Shown: positions 1 to 12,221, counted from the stretch's first letter. The stretch: DNA of 64,000 bases from Selaginella moellendorffii (GCF_000143415.4 NW_003314328.1:709889-773888), one strand, 5' to 3'. Notes: generated by a model from the sequence alone, not told the origin. A program made the numbers and translations.

Positions 1-2
1 CA

Positions 3-3000
3 TCTTCTGCCAGTGAAGACATTCACGAGAATGTGGAAGAGGAGCAAACCAACGTCGCAGTGCAACATGAAGTTTCCCAACGCGAGGTTGAGATTGCCAT
101 ACCAGTAGAGGGAAGCCCGCAGCTCGTGAACGAAGCCGTCCAGGAGCCACAGCCTGTGCCTGAGGCCGTTCCCGAGCATGAGGCCGTGCCTGAAGCTGCC
201 GAAGAGGCTGCCATGGAGGTGGAACCGGCGGAGCCAGTCGTAGCTCAAGTACCAACTGCCACAGTGGATGACGTCTTACCCACACACGAGGAAATCAATG
301 AGGAAGAGAGCATAGAGCCGGCCAAGGTGGCTGTGGATGACCACGTGGAGAATGTCAAGCCCAGGGAGAGTGCTTCAGTCGCGATCCTGGACGAGGGAGA
401 AAAGTTGGCGGTGCCAGAGATTGAGAGTGCTGCACCGGATTCCATGCATGCGACAGATGCCACCTTGGAGGACACACAGCGAGCATCTTCTGCCAGTGAA
501 GACATTCACGAGAATGTGGAAGAGGAGCAAACCAACGTCGCAGTGCCACATGAAGTTTCCGAACGCGAGGTTGAGATTCCCGTCCCAGTAGAAGTACTCC
601 TGCAGTCAGGGAACGAAGAAGTCCAGGAGCCACAGCATGCGCTTGGGACCGTTCCCGAGCCAGAGGCCGTGCCTGAGGCTTCTGAAGAGGCTGCCAACGA
701 GGTGGAGTCGGCCGAGCCACTCGTAGCTCAAGAACCAACCGCCACAGTGGATGACATCTTACCCGCACACGAGGAAATCAAGGAGAAAGAGAGCATAGAG
801 CCGGCCAAGGTGGCTCTGGATGACCACGTGGAGAATGTCGAGTCCAGGGAGAGTGCTTCAGTCGCGATCCTGGACGAGGGAGAAAAGTTGGCGGTGCCAG
901 AGATTGACAGTGCTGCACCGGATTCCATGCATGCAACAGATGCCACCCTGGAGGACACACAGCGAGCATCTTCTGCCAGTGAAGACGTTCACGAGAACGT
1001 GGAAGAGGAGCAAGCGAACGTCGCGGTGCCACATCAAGTTTCCGAACGAGAGCTTGAGATTGCCGTCCCAGTAGAAGGACTCCCACAGTTGGTGAACGAA
1101 GAAGTCCAGCAGCCACAGCCTGTGCTTGAGGCCGTTCCCGAGACAGAGGCCGTGCCTGAGGCTTCTGAAGAGGCTGCCAAAGAGGTGCAACCAGCCGAGC
1201 CACTTGTAGCTCAAGTACCAACCGCGAAAGTGGATGACATCTTACCCACACACGAGGAAATCAAGGAGGAAGAGAGCATAGAGCCGGCCAAGGTGGCTGT
1301 GGATGACCACGTGGAGAATGTCGAGCCCAGGGAGAGTGCTTCAGTCGCGATCCTGCAGGAGGGAGAAAAGTTGGCGGTGCCAGAGATTGAGAGTGCTGCA
1401 CCGGATTCCATGCATGCGACAGATGCCACCCTGGAGGACACACAGCGAGCATCTTCTGCCAGTGAAGACATTGACGAGAACGTGGAAGAGGAGCAAACCA
1501 ACGTTGACGTGCCACATCCAGTATCCGAACGCGAGCTTGAGATTCCCATTCCAGTAGAAGGACTCCCGCAGTTGGGGAACATAGAAGTCCAGGAGCCAGA
1601 GCATGCGCTAGAGGCCGTTCTCGAGCTAGGGGCCGTGCCTGAGGCTTCTGAAGAGGCTCCCAAGGAGGTGGAACCGGCCGAGCCAGTCGTAGCTCAAGTA
1701 CCAACTGCCACAGTCGATGATGTCTTACCTGGACACGAGGAAATCAAGGAGGAAGAGAGCATAGAGCCGGCCAAGGTGGCTCTGGATGACCAGGTGGAGA
1801 ATGTCGAGCCCAGGGAGAGTGCTTCAGTCGCGATCCTGGATGAGGGAGAAAAGTTGGCGGTGCCAGAGATCGAGAGTGCTGCACCGGATTCCATGCATGC
1901 GACAGATGCCACCCTGGAGGACACACAGCGAGCATCTTCTGCCAGTGAAGACATTGACGAGAACGTGGAAGAGGAGCAAACCAACGTTGACGTGCCACAT
2001 CCAGTATCCGAACGCGAGCTTGAGATTCCCATTCCAGTAGAAGGACTCCCGCAGTTGGGCAACAAAGAAGTCCAGGAGCCAGAGCATGCGCTAGAGGCCG
2101 TTCTCGAGCTAGAGGCCGTGCCTGAGGCTTCTGAAGAGGCTCCCAAGGAGGTGGAACCGGCCGAGCCAGTCGTAGCTCAAGTACCAACTGCCACAGTCGA
2201 TGACGTCTTACCCGGACACGAGGAAATCAAGGAGGAAGGGAGCATAGAGCCGGCCAAGGTGGCTGTGGATGACCAAGTGGAGAATGTCGAGCGCAGGGAG
2301 AGTGCTTCAGTCGCAATCCCGGACGAGGGAGAAAAGTTGGCAGTGCCAGAGATGGAGAGTGGTGCACCGGATTCCGTGCATGCGACAGATGGCACAGTGG
2401 AGGAGTCACAGCGAGCATCTCCTGCCAGTGAGGGCATTCACGAAAACGTGGAAGAGGAGCAAACCAAAGTCGAGGTGCCAGATGAAGTTTCCAAACGTGA
2501 GGTCAAGCTTTCCGTCCCAGTAGAAGAACTCCTGCAGTCAGGGAACGAAGCCGTCCAGGAGCCACAGCCTGTGCTTGAGGCCGTGCCTGAGGATTCTGAA
2601 GAGGCTGCCAAGGAGGTGGAACCGGCCGAGGCAGTCGTAGCTCAAGTACCAACTGCCACAGTGGATGACGTCTTACCTGCACACGAGGAAATCAAGGAGG
2701 AAGAGAGCATAGAGCCGGCCAAGGTGGCTCTGGATGACCAGGTGGAGAATGTCGAGCCCAAGGAGAGTGCTTCAGTCGCGATCCTGGACGAGGGAGAAAA
2801 GTTGGCGGTGCCAGAGATCGAGAGTGGTGCACCGGATTCCATGCATGCGACAGATGCCACAGTGGAGGACACACAGCGAGCATCTTCTGCCAGTGAAGAC
2901 GTTCACGAGAACGTGGAAGAGGAGCAAGCGAACGTTGCGGTGCCACATCAAGTTTCCGAACGAGAGCTTGAGATTGCCGTCCCAGTAGAAGGACTCCCAC

Positions 3001-6000
3001 AGTTGGTGAACGAAGCCGTCCAGGAGCCACAACCTGTGCCTGAGGCCGTTCCCGAGCCAGAGGCCGTGCCTGAGGCTGCTGAAGAGGCTGCCAAGGAGGT
3101 GGAAGCGGCCAAGCCAGTCGTAGCTCAAGTACCAACCGCCACAGTGGATGACATCTTACCCACACACGAGGAAATCAAGGAGGAAGGGAGCATAGAGCCG
3201 GCCAAGGTGGCTCTGGATGACCACGTGGAGAATGTCGAGCCCAGGGAGAGTGCTTCAGTCGCGATCCTGGACGAGGGAGAAAAGTTGGCAGTGCCAGAGA
3301 TCGAGAGTGGTGCACCGGATTCCATGCATGCGACACATGGTACAATGGAGGACTCACAGCGAGCATCTTCTGCCATTGAGGACATTCACGAGAACGTGGA
3401 AGAGGAGCAAACAAAAGTCGAGGTGCCACATGAAGTTTCCGAACGCGAGGTCGAGCTTGCCGTCCCAGTGGAACATCTCCCACAGTCAGGGAACGAAGAA
3501 GTCCATGAGCCACAGCCTGTGCCTGAGGCCGTTCCCGAGCATGAGGCCGTGCCTGAGGCTGCTGAAGAGGCTTCCAAGGAGGTGGAACCGGCCGAGCCAG
3601 TCGTAGATGAAGTACCAACCGCCACAGTGGATGACATCTTACCCACACACGAGGAAATCAAGGAGGAAGGGAGCATAGAGCCGGCCAAGGTGGCTCTGGA
3701 TGACCAGGAGGAGAATGTCGAGCCCAGGGAGAGTGCTTCAGTCGCGATCCTGGACGAGGGAGAAAAGTTGGCGGTGCCAGAGATCGAGAGTGGTGCACCG
3801 GATTCCATGCATGCGACAGATGCCACTGTGGAGGACTCACAGCGAGCATCTTCTGCCAGTGAAGACATTCACGAGAATGTGGAAGAGGAGCAAACCAACG
3901 TTGACGTGCCACATCAAGTATCTGAACGCAAGGTTGAGATTCCCGTCCCAGTAGAAGGACTCCCACAGTCAGGGAACGAAGAAGTCCAGGAGCCACAGCC
4001 TGTGCCTGAGGCCGTTTCCGAGCCAGAGGCCGTGCCTGAGGCTTCTGAAGAGGCTCACAAGGATGTGGAAGCGGCCGAGCCAGTCGTAGCTCAAGTACCA
4101 ACCGCCACAGTGGATGACATCTTACGCGCACACGAGGAAATCAAGGAGGAAGAGAGCATAGAGCCGGCCAAGGTGGCTCTGGATGACCACGTGGAGAATG
4201 TCGAGCCCAGGGAGAGTGCTTCAGTCGCGATCCTGGACGAGGGAGAAAAGTTGGCGGTGCCAGAGATTGAGAGTTGTGCACCGGATTCCATGCATGCGAC
4301 AGATGCCACCGTGGAGGACACACAGCGAGCATCTTCTGCCAGTGAAGACATTAATGAGAACGTGGAAGAGGAGCAAACAAAAGTGTAGGTGCCACATGAA
4401 GTTTCCGAACGCGGGGTCGAGCTTGCCATCCCAGTAGAAGAACTCCTGCAGTCAGGGAACGAAGCTGTCCAGGATGCACAGCCTGTGCTTGAGGCCGTTC
4501 AGGCTTCTGAAGAGGCTGCCAACGAGGTGGAGTCGGCCGAGCCACTCGTAGCTCAAGTACCAACCGCCACAGTGGATGACGTCTTACCCGCACACGAGGA
4601 AATCAAGGAGAAAGAGAGCATAGAGCCGGCCAAGGTGGCTCTGGATGACCACGTGGAGAATGTCGAGTCCAGGGAGAGTGCTTCAGTCGCGATCCTGGAC
4701 GAGGGAGAAAAGTTGGCGGTGCCAGAGATTGACAGTGCTGCACCGGATTCCATGCATGCAACAGATGCCACCCTGGAGGACACACAGCGAGCATCTTCTG
4801 CCAGTGAAGACATTGACGAGAACGTGGAAGACGAACAAACCAACGTCGAGGTGCCACATTTAGTTTCCGAACGCAAGGTCAAGCTTGCCGTCCCAGTAGA
4901 AGAACTCCCACAGTCAGGGAACGAAGAAGTCCAGGAGCCACAGCCTGTGCTTGAGGCCGTTTCCGAGCTTGAGGCCGTGCCTGAGGCTTCTGAAGAGGCT
5001 GTCAAGGAGGTGGAACCGGCCGAGCCAGTCGTAGCTCAAGTACCAACCGCCACAGTGGATGACATCTTACCTGCACACGAGGAAATCAAGGAGGAAGAGA
5101 GCATAGAGCCGGCCAAGGTGGCTCTGGATGACAAGGTGGAGAATGTCGAGCCCCGGGAGTGTGCTTCAGTCGCGATCCTGCAGGAGGGAGAAGAGTTGGC
5201 GGTGCCAGAGATCGAGAGTGGTGCACCGGATTCCATGCATGCGACAGATGCCACAGTGGAGGACACACAGCGAGCATCTTCTGCCACTGAAGAAATTCAC
5301 GAGAACGGGGAAGAGGAGCAAAGCAATGTCGAAGTGCCACATGAAGTTTCCGAAGGGAAATTCGATCTTGCTGTCCCCGTAGAAGAACTCCCACAGTCGG
5401 GGAACGAAGAAGTCCAGGAGCCACAGCCTGTGCTTGAGGCCGTGCCTGAGGCTTCTGAAGAGGCTGTCAAGGAGGTGGAACCGGCCGAGCCAGTCGTAGC
5501 TCAAGTACCAACCGCCACAGTGGATGACATCTTACCCGCACATGAGGAAATCAAGGAGGAAGAGAGCATAGAGCCGGCCAAGGTGGCTCTGGATGACAAG
5601 GTGGAGAATGTCGAGCCCCGGGAGTGTGCTTCAGTCGCGATCCTGCAGGAGGGAGAAGAGTTGGCGGTGCCAGAGATCGAGAGTGGGTCACCGGATTCCA
5701 TGCATGCGACAGATGCCACCGTGGAGGACACACAGCGAGCATCTTCTGCCAGTGAAGACATTCACCAGAACGTGGAAGAGGAGAAAACCAACGGTTACGT
5801 GCCACATCAAGTATCCGAACGCGAGGTTGAGATTGCCATCCCAGTAGAAGGACTCCCGCAGTCGGGGAACGAAGACGTCCAGGAGCCAGAACATGCGCTT
5901 GAGGCCGTTCAGGCTTCTGAAGAGGCTGCCAACGAGGTGGAGTCGGCCGAGCCACTCGTAGCTCAAGTACCAACCGCCACAGTGGATGACGTCTTACCCG

Positions 6001-8201
6001 CACACGAGGAAATCAAGGAGAAAGAGAGCATAGAGCCGGCCAAGGTGGCTCTGGATGACCACGTGGAGAATGTCGAGTCCAGGGAGAGTGCTTCAGTCGC
6101 GATCCTGGACGAGGGAGAAAAGTTGGCGGTGCCAGAGATTGACAGTGCTGCACCGGATTCCATGCATGCAACAGATGCCACCCTGGAGGACACACAGCGA
6201 GCATCTTCTGCCAGTGAAGACGTTCACGAGAACGTGGAAGAGGAGCAAGCGAACGTCGCGGTGCCACATCAAGTTTCCGAACGAGAGCTTGAGATTGCCG
6301 TCCCAGTAGAAGGACTCCCACAGTTGGTGAACGAAGAAGTCCAGCAGCCACAGCCTGTGCTTGAGGCCGTTCCCGAGACAGAGGCCGTGCCTGAGGCTTC
6401 TGAAGAGGCTGCCAAAGAGGTGCAACCAGCCGAGCCACTTGTAGCTCAAGTACCAACCGCGAAAGTGGATGACATCTTACCCACACACGAGGAAATCAAG
6501 GAGGAAGAGAGCATAGAGCCGGCCAAGGTGGCTGTGGATGACCACGTGGAGAATGTCGAGCCCAGGGAGAGTGCTTCAGTCGCGATCCTGCAGGAGGGAG
6601 AAAAGTTGGCGGTGCCAGAGATCGAGAGTGCTGCACCGGATTCCATGCATGCGACAGATGCCACCCTGGAGGACACACAGCGAGCATCTTCTGCCAGTGA
6701 AGACATTGACGAGAACGTGGAAGAGGAGCAAACCAACGTTGACGTGCCACATCCAGTATCCGAACGCGAGCTTGAGATTCCCATTCCAGTAGAAGGACTC
6801 CCGCAGTTGGGCAACAAAGAAGTCCAGGAGCCAGAGCATGCGCTAGAGGCCGTTCTCGAGCTAGAGGCCGTGCCTGAGGCTTCTGAAGAGGCTCCCAAGG
6901 AGGTGGAACCGGCCGAGCCAGTCGTAGCTCAAGTACCAACTGCCACAGTCGATGACGTCTTACCCGGACACGAGGAAATCAAGGAGGAAGGGAGCATAGA
7001 GCCGGCCAAGGTGGCTGTGGATGACCAAGTGGAGAATGTCGAGCGCAGGGAGAGTGCTTCAGTCGCAATCCCGGACGAGGGAGAAAAGTTGGCAGTGCCA
7101 GAGATTGAGAGTTGTGCACCGGATTCCGTGCATGCGACAGATGCCACCGTGGAGGACACACAGCGAGCATCTCCTGCCAGTGAAGACATTAATGAGAACG
7201 TGGAAGAGGAGCAAACAAAAGTCGAGGTGCCAGATGAAGTTTCCAAACGTGAGGTCAAGCTTTCCGTCCCAGTAGAAGAACTCCTGCAGTCAGGGAACGA
7301 AGCTGTCCAGGATGCACAGCCTGTGCTTGAGGCCGTTTCCGAGCTTGAGGCCGTGCCTGAGGCTGCTGAAGAGGCTGCCAAGGAGGTGGAACCGGCCGAG
7401 GCAGTCGTAGCTCAAGTACCAATCCGCACAGTGGATGACGTCTTACCCGCACACAAGGAAATCAAGGAGGAAGAGAGCATAGAGCCGGCCAAGGTCGCTG
7501 TGGATGACCATGTGGAGAATGTCGAGCCCAGGGAGAGTGCTTCAGTCGCGATCCTGGACGAGGGAGAAAAGTTGGCGGTGCCAGAGATCGAGAGTGCTGC
7601 ACCGGATTCCATGCATGAGACAGATCGCACAGTGGAAGACACACAGCGAGCATCTCTTGCCAGTGAAGACATTCCCGAGCAAGTGGTAGAGGAGGAAGGC
7701 AATGTCGAAGAGCCACAGCAAGTTGAGCTCGAGCTGCCTGTCCAGAATGTCCCACAGGCTGCATGGGAGGCTGTTCAGGAGGCTTGGGACGTCCCGAAGC
7801 ATGAATCTGGTATTCAGGCTTTTGAGCTGGTGGCTGCCGAAAAAGATGTTGCCTTTTCACCAGCAACGGCCAGCGGCGTTCCTGATCCGACAGTTGACCC
7901 TTCTGGAGGAGGCGGTGGTGGCGGTGGCTTAGACATGAAAGTGAAGGATGAAAATCCATCTGGGGACTTCAGTGTTGTTGCTGTGACAACAATGACATGG
8001 GCAGATGGTAAGGAGCAGGTTTTGGGAGCTGTTGCTGTTCATCACGTGAAGGTGTTGTCATCTACTCTAGATGACGATTCTTGGGAGGAAGTGGCAGCTT
8101 CCGAACAATATGAACCAAATGGTCTTGGGAGCAGTAATGGTGGGACTCACAAGTTGGATCTGAACATCATTGAGGACTATGCTGGAGGCAAACAGTTGTA
8201 G
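3..8201 (+). CDS. Giant tandem-repeat acidic protein, 5' partial, one internal TAG
   Basis: The frame is open from the first full codon of the window to a TAG at 8199-8201, except for a single in-frame TAG at 4386-4388. It encodes about 16 tandem units of roughly 161 residues, rich in Glu, Val, Pro and Ala, with recurring phrases such as ESIEPAKVA, LAVPEIES and DSMHATDAT. A unique tail of about 170 residues follows, containing a run of eight glycines and a Trp/Asp-rich end. No enzyme motif, signal peptide or membrane segment is visible, and I do not recognise the family. At the internal stop, sister units read GTCGAG where this copy has GTGTAG. There are no frameshifts in 8.2 kb, so the frame has been kept recently. 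The sequence alone does not say whether the protein ends at the stop, is read through, or belongs to a recent pseudogene. The 5' end lies outside the window. Confidence 0.6.
33..7690 (+). repeat. Coding tandem array, 16 units of 462-483 bp
   Basis: The same internal landmark recurs at 337, 820, 1303, 1786, 2269, 2734, 3217, 3700, 4183, 4645, 5128, 5593, 6055, 6538, 7021 and 7504. The period is therefore 483 bp, with shorter variants of 465 bp (once in each half) and 462 bp (units ending near 4645 and 6055). Every length is a multiple of three. The variation comes from loss of six or seven codons in the Glu-Ala-Val-Pro stretch. A higher-order duplication is also visible: the stretch from about 690 to 1700 reappears at about 5925 to 6935, shifted by 5235 bp and nearly identical. 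Confidence 0.9.
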
Positions 8202-8209
8202 TGTGATTG

Positions 8210-8655
8210 TTTACGAACTTCATAATGGCCATAGCATTGGCTTTGCTATTGTGGAATGCATTTGAAGTCATCAAACTGCAAAGTCGGACAAGCCAATCCA
8301 GATGTGTACCATTCTCTACTCACATCATCAACGGGGTGCTGGAAGGCTACGATGGTTTCCGAAGCGTTGCTCAAGTTCTTGTAGATGTTGGGGGGGCACT
8401 GGCTTGAGTGTGTCAAAGTTGTACTCAAAAACTGCTACAATACACTGTCAGTCGGTGGGAAAATCATAATCACGGACCATCCGCACCAGAAGGCAGCCAT
8501 CGATCAAGATCTGAGGATGCTAGTTTTCACTGGAGGGAAGCAGAAGAGTACAAGCGAGTGGAAAGATCTGCTCACGTCGCAAGGCTTCTCAAACGTCAAC
8601 TTCAAACCTCTCCCCGCAGTCAAGTTTGCAGCTGTCATCGAGGCCTTCAAGTAAG
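8210..8655 (+). pseudogene. O-methyltransferase pseudogene, copy 1
   Basis: This stretch is a truncated relative of the intact O-methyltransferase at 10928-12081. Its first 90 bases match the 5' part of exon 1 but lack internal bases. Most of exon 1 is missing. The SAM-motif region (INGVLEGYDGF...VLVDVG) is present and then jumps to the last exon (VLKNCYN...AVIEAFK). The jump links GTGTCAAAG to TTGTACTCAAA; both parent sites contain AAAG, so the deletion was probably mediated by microhomology. Frames shift between the pieces, so no functional enzyme is made. It starts directly after the stop of the giant repeat gene, the same neighbourhood as in the other two copies. Confidence 0.85.
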
Positions 8656-8785
8656 AAAAGTCTCTGAATGCAATAAATCCTTTGTCATCTTGTTGGTGGT
8701 GCACGCTCATATGGCCACCTACCAAGAGACCCATTCTTATTCTCTAATAAGAATCCTACTTCTCTACACGGCAACCTGAACCGGA

Positions 8786-9000
8786 TGGACGTGTCAGGCG
8801 AGTGATTGGGAAAGGCGAGCAAGTGCGTGAGGGCCGAAAGCGGAGCCGACCCTCGACCCCAGTCCAACTCGTCTCCTAGGGGACATTCCCGGAGCAAAGC
8901 ACAAGCCCCTGCTCACAAAGGCCGTGGCAAATGGAGCGTAAGCGATACAGGGACTCTTCCAGAGAGGAGGAGGTTTTGCGGCTGCATTGGAGCCCCTTAA
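8786..9000 (+). repeat. Degraded copy of the 12222-12600 module
   Basis: Blocks from this segment match 12222-12600 in order: AGGCGAGTGATTGGGAAAGG, GAGCCGACCCTCGA, CCAGTCCAACTCGTCTC and AGCCCCTGCTCACAAAGGCC, separated by small deletions. A 65-codon frame (8806-9000) exists but is shifted compared with the better copy. It is part of the repeated unit that lies between each O-methyltransferase copy and TIM21 sequence. Confidence 0.75.
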
Positions 9001-9039
9001 AGAACATATAAGAACAAGAAAAGCCGCGGTACCTTGTTT

Positions 9040-9178
9040 TACCATGGCTTTGTTAACTTATTATGCGTGCCGGCGTGGGAGAAAACACGTCCATGATCTA
9101 CGTGAACTTCCAGGTATGGTATCAGTGACAGTGAATGACAAACTCAGGAGGAAAAAATATTTTCGAACGTAAAAAAGA
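9040..9178 (-). pseudogene. TIM21 last-exon fragment
   Basis: The segment matches the 3' end of the intact TIM21 gene (12737-12840), including the GCGTGCCGGCGTGGGAG and ACGTGAACTTCCAGG stretches. It then jumps to sequence equivalent to the intron at about 13205-13265 (TATCAGTGACAGT...). Everything between is deleted and the stop region is altered, so this is a dead fragment on the minus strand. It shows that TIM21 sequence was part of the tandem duplication. Confidence 0.8.
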
Positions 9179-9562
9179 AGCCAGTCACCAGCAGCAACAC
9201 CCACAGACGTCTTGCCTGCACACGACGAAATCAAGGAGTAAGAGAGCAATGAGGCGGGCGAGGCAGCTGTGGACGACCAGGTGGAGCATGCTGAGGTCGT
9301 GGAGGAGGAAGAAAAGGTGGCGGAGCCAGAGGTATCAAGCGTCGTGCCGGATTCCATGCATGGTACGGATCCCGTGATGGAGGAGACACTGGCAGCAGCT
9401 CCTTGAAGACATTCGAGGTTTGGCCCTTTCACCAGCAACGGCCAGAGGCGTTCGTGATCTGACAGTTGACCTTTCTGCAGGAGGCGGTGGTGGCAGTGGC
9501 CTAGACATGAAAGCAAAGGATGAAAATCCATCTGGAGAATTGCTGTGACAACAATGACATGG
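9179..9562 (+). pseudogene. Fragment of the giant repeat gene tail, copy 2
   Basis: A diverged single repeat unit (CACACGACGAAATCAAGGAG, GGATTCCATGCATGG) is followed by the glycine-rich tail (GGAGGCGGTGGTGGCAGTGG, TAGACATGAAAGC, GACAACAATGACATGGGCAG). The unit contains an in-frame TAA near 9238 and loses frame, so it is a pseudogene. It runs straight into O-methyltransferase copy 2. This repeats the gene order seen at 8.2 kb and 10.9 kb. Confidence 0.8.
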
Positions 9563-10119
9563 GCAGGCTCATGGGAAAAGCATCTTTGAATCTGCTGCGA
9601 ACGACCCTGTTTTTGCAGACTTATGGTTCGGATTTCTTAATAGCTTTGGTCGCATCATCAACGGGGTGCTGGAAGGCTACGATGGTTTCCAAAGCGTTGC
9701 TCAAGTTCTTGTAGATGTTGGAGACGGCACTGGCCTGAGTGTGTCAAAGATTGTGCAAGCCTTTCCACACATCAAGGGAGTGAACTTTGATCTTCCACAT
9801 ACAATTGGAAGTGGCACTCAGAACTTTCACAATTGGAACAACGAAAAAGCTAAGGCTGTACTCAAAAACTGTTACAAAGCATTGCCAGTTGGTGGGAAAA
9901 TCATATATCCGATCCACAAGAAGGCAGAAGAAGACAGAAGAAGGCAGAAGAAGGCACCAGAAGGCAGTCGGCAATCAAGACCTAATGATGCTAGTTTTCA
10001 GCAGAGGAGTGCAAGTGAGTGGAGAGAGCAGCTCGCATTGCAAGGTTTCTCAAATGTCAACTTCAAACCTCTCTCCACAGTCAGTCAAGTTTCAAGCTGT
10101 CATCGAGGCATTCAAGTAA
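9563..10119 (+). pseudogene. O-methyltransferase pseudogene, copy 2
   Basis: The copy starts within exon 1 (CTCATGGGAAAAGCATCTTT) and keeps the SAM-binding region (VLVDVGDGTGLSVSKIVQAF). It then jumps from AACTTT directly to CACAATTGG. That removes intron 1, exon 2 and intron 2 of the intact gene through a TTT microhomology. The region encoding the metal-free catalytic stretch is replaced by an expanded AAGAAGGCAGAAG repeat at about 9920-9972. The first half of exon 1 is missing. The sequence downstream to 10330 resembles the 3' flank of the intact gene, with an insertion of about 160 bp. Confidence 0.85.
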
Positions 10120-10515
10120 GAAAGTCTTTGCATAATGGAGAAAGTCTCATTGTCAGCATCTTGTGGCTAGCATTAGTGATGATGGTGGAAGAGACTTTTG
10201 ATGATGTTGTCATGAGGCAGGGATGCCAAATTATTGAAGTTCAGAGTGACATTAAGAAAGTTAAGGATTCACCCACCAAGAGAAATCTGTAAAAGATCAT
10301 ACCCATCTCTAATAAGAATCCGACTTCTCTAAGATAATATCATTGGGTTGAGTATAGACCCTTGTAAAAGAAGAGATTGCAAGTAGGTTTTAAAATAAAG
10401 ACTTCATTGTTGATGTTGCAATGCCACTGATGTTCATTAGATTAGCATACCAAATCAGCTAGAAATAGAAAAACTGTACAATACAAGTTTTTCATTTCAA
10501 AGGGTGCATAATAAG

Positions 10516-10871
10516 AGAAGATCAAGCTTGCAAAGGAGTTAAAGAGGAGGAAAACAAATTTGAGGAGCCACAACAAGTTGAGCTCGAGCTGCCTGTCCAA
10601 AATGTCACGCAGGCTGCAAGGAAGGTTGTTTGGGAGCCGGAAGCTGCCAAAAGATGTTGGAGATGGTACTCTGAAAGGTTTTGCCCTTTCACCAGCAACT
10701 GCACTTCTCTATTTAACATTTTTTAAGTCTAAAATCTAGTAGCCCAGACATGAAAGCGAAGGATGAACATCCATCTAGGGAGTTACTGTCAACAATGACA
10801 TGGGCAGATGATAAGGAGGAGGTTTTGGGAGCTGTTGGTGTCCATCACGTGAAGGTGTTGTCATCTACGAA
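10516..10871 (+). pseudogene. Fragment of the giant repeat gene tail, copy 3
   Basis: Matches to the 3' end of the giant gene occur in order: GAGCTCGAGCTGCCTGTCCA, AATGTCACGCAGGCTGC, GACATGAAAGCGAAGGATGA and CATCACGTGAAGGTGTTGTC. The glycine run is lost and stop codons interrupt the frame. It ends about 55 bp upstream of the intact O-methyltransferase start, so remnants of this gene now form the promoter-side flank of that gene. Between 10120 and 10515 I see only 3'-flank-like sequence and no gene. Confidence 0.75.
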
Positions 10872-10877
10872 CTCCGC

Positions 10878-10887
10878 TTTATAAAGG
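10878..10887 (+). promoter_or_regulatory. Candidate TATA element
   Basis: TTTATAAAGG lies 41 bp upstream of the O-methyltransferase ATG at 10928. The spacing is short but workable for a plant core promoter. It is supported by sequence resemblance only. Confidence 0.35.
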
Positions 10888-10927
10888 TCATAGTATCATT
10901 AAGTTTTCTATTGTGAACAACCTTACT

Positions 10928-11609
10928 ATGGAGGCGCTAGATAGCTATCATATGATGCTCTCTCTTGCTGAATCGTTTTCTACTCCATTTGTGATTAAGG
11001 CAATCATCAAACTGGGAATACCCAATATTCTGGCGAAGTCGGACAAGCCAATCCACGTTGATGAGATATGTACCATTCTCCAAGCTGCAACAGGCCAGGC
11101 TCACAACTCGGAAATTGTCCGAAGGCTCATGCAATCTCTTTGCAGGAAGAACATATTTGAAGAGCAGCCCGCTGGAGTCTTTGGGCACAACTCTCTATCG
11201 CGCTGGCTCATAGACGGCACTCCAAAATCGTTCGCATCCTTATTCCTGTTGACAACCTCAGAGGCAGGGCAAGCTGCTTGGCACCATCTGCACGAACTGG
11301 CTTTGGAAGGGACTTCGTCTTCAACTTCTGCATTTGCTAAGGCTCATGGGAAAAGCATCTTTGAATTTGCTGCGAACGACCCTGTTTTTGCAGACTTATG
11401 GTTCGGATTTCTTAATAGCTTTGGTCACATCATCATCAACGGGGTGCTGGAAGGCTACGATGGTTTCCAAAGCGTTGCTCAAGTTCTTGTAGATGTTGGA
11501 GGGGGCACTGGCCTAAGTGTGTCAAAGATTGTGCAAGCCTTTCCACACATCAAGGGAGTGAACTTTGATCTTCCACATACAATTGCAAGTGGCACTCAAA
11601 ACTTTCCAG

Positions 11610-11661
<52 letters not shown>

Positions 11662-12081
11662 ATCTTTCTTTGAAATTTAGGAGTAGAACATATTGCTGGG
11701 GACATGTTTGAGTCCGTTCCAAAAGGGGATGCGATATACATGCAGGTGCGTGTAAGCTCAAGATAAAAGATGATACCCTGAGAGCTTTAGAATCTGCAGA
11801 AAGTTTTGCACAATTGGAACGACGAAAAGGCTAAAGCTGTACTCAAAAACTGCTACAATGCACTGCCAGTCGGTGGGAAAATCATAATCGTGGACCATAT
11901 ATTCGATCCACATCAGAAGACAGTCATCGATCAAGACCTGGGGATGCTAGTTTTCACTGGAGGGAAGCAGAGGAGTGCAAGCGAGTGGAGAGAGCTGCTC
12001 GCATCGCAAGGTTTCTCAAACGTCAACTTCAAACCTCTCCCCGCAGTCAAGTTTCAAGCTGTCATCGAGGCATTCAAGTGA
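10928..12081 (+). CDS. Caffeate-type O-methyltransferase, intact copy
   Basis: Exons 10928-11609, 11681-11745 and 11800-12081 give 342 residues, the normal length for plant COMT-like enzymes that transfer a methyl group from S-adenosylmethionine to a phenolic or related hydroxyl. The N-terminal dimerisation domain covers about residues 1-110. The SAM motif LVDVGGGTG lies near residue 187. GDMFESVPKGDA spans the exon 2 region. LHNWNDEKA carries the expected catalytic His, and VDH follows. Phases agree at both introns (1 and 0). Start choice: ATG 10928 matches the family N-terminus, and the upstream GTG is not needed. Intron 1 contains about 24 CT units. It is the only full copy of three; the substrate cannot be read from sequence. 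Confidence 0.88.
11612..11660 (+). repeat. CT microsatellite in intron 1
   Basis: About 24 uninterrupted CT dinucleotides start two bases after the GT donor and lead into the acceptor region of a 71-bp intron. The run effectively forms the polypyrimidine tract. Length variation here is likely among individuals. Confidence 0.95.
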
Positions 12082-12221
12082 GAAAGACCTCTGCATAATG
12101 GAGAAAGTCTCACTGTCAGCATCTTATGGCCACCCATAAAAAAAAAAAAAAAAAATTTCTGTAAGAGATAATACCCATCTCTAATAAGAATCCTGCTTCT
12201 CTAAGATAATAACCATCGGGT

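Noticed and set aside
337-7689. Many 60-157 residue frames in the other five frames across the repeat gene
   Set aside because: They recur with the 483-bp period and show no independent features; they are shadows made possible because unit lengths are multiples of three.
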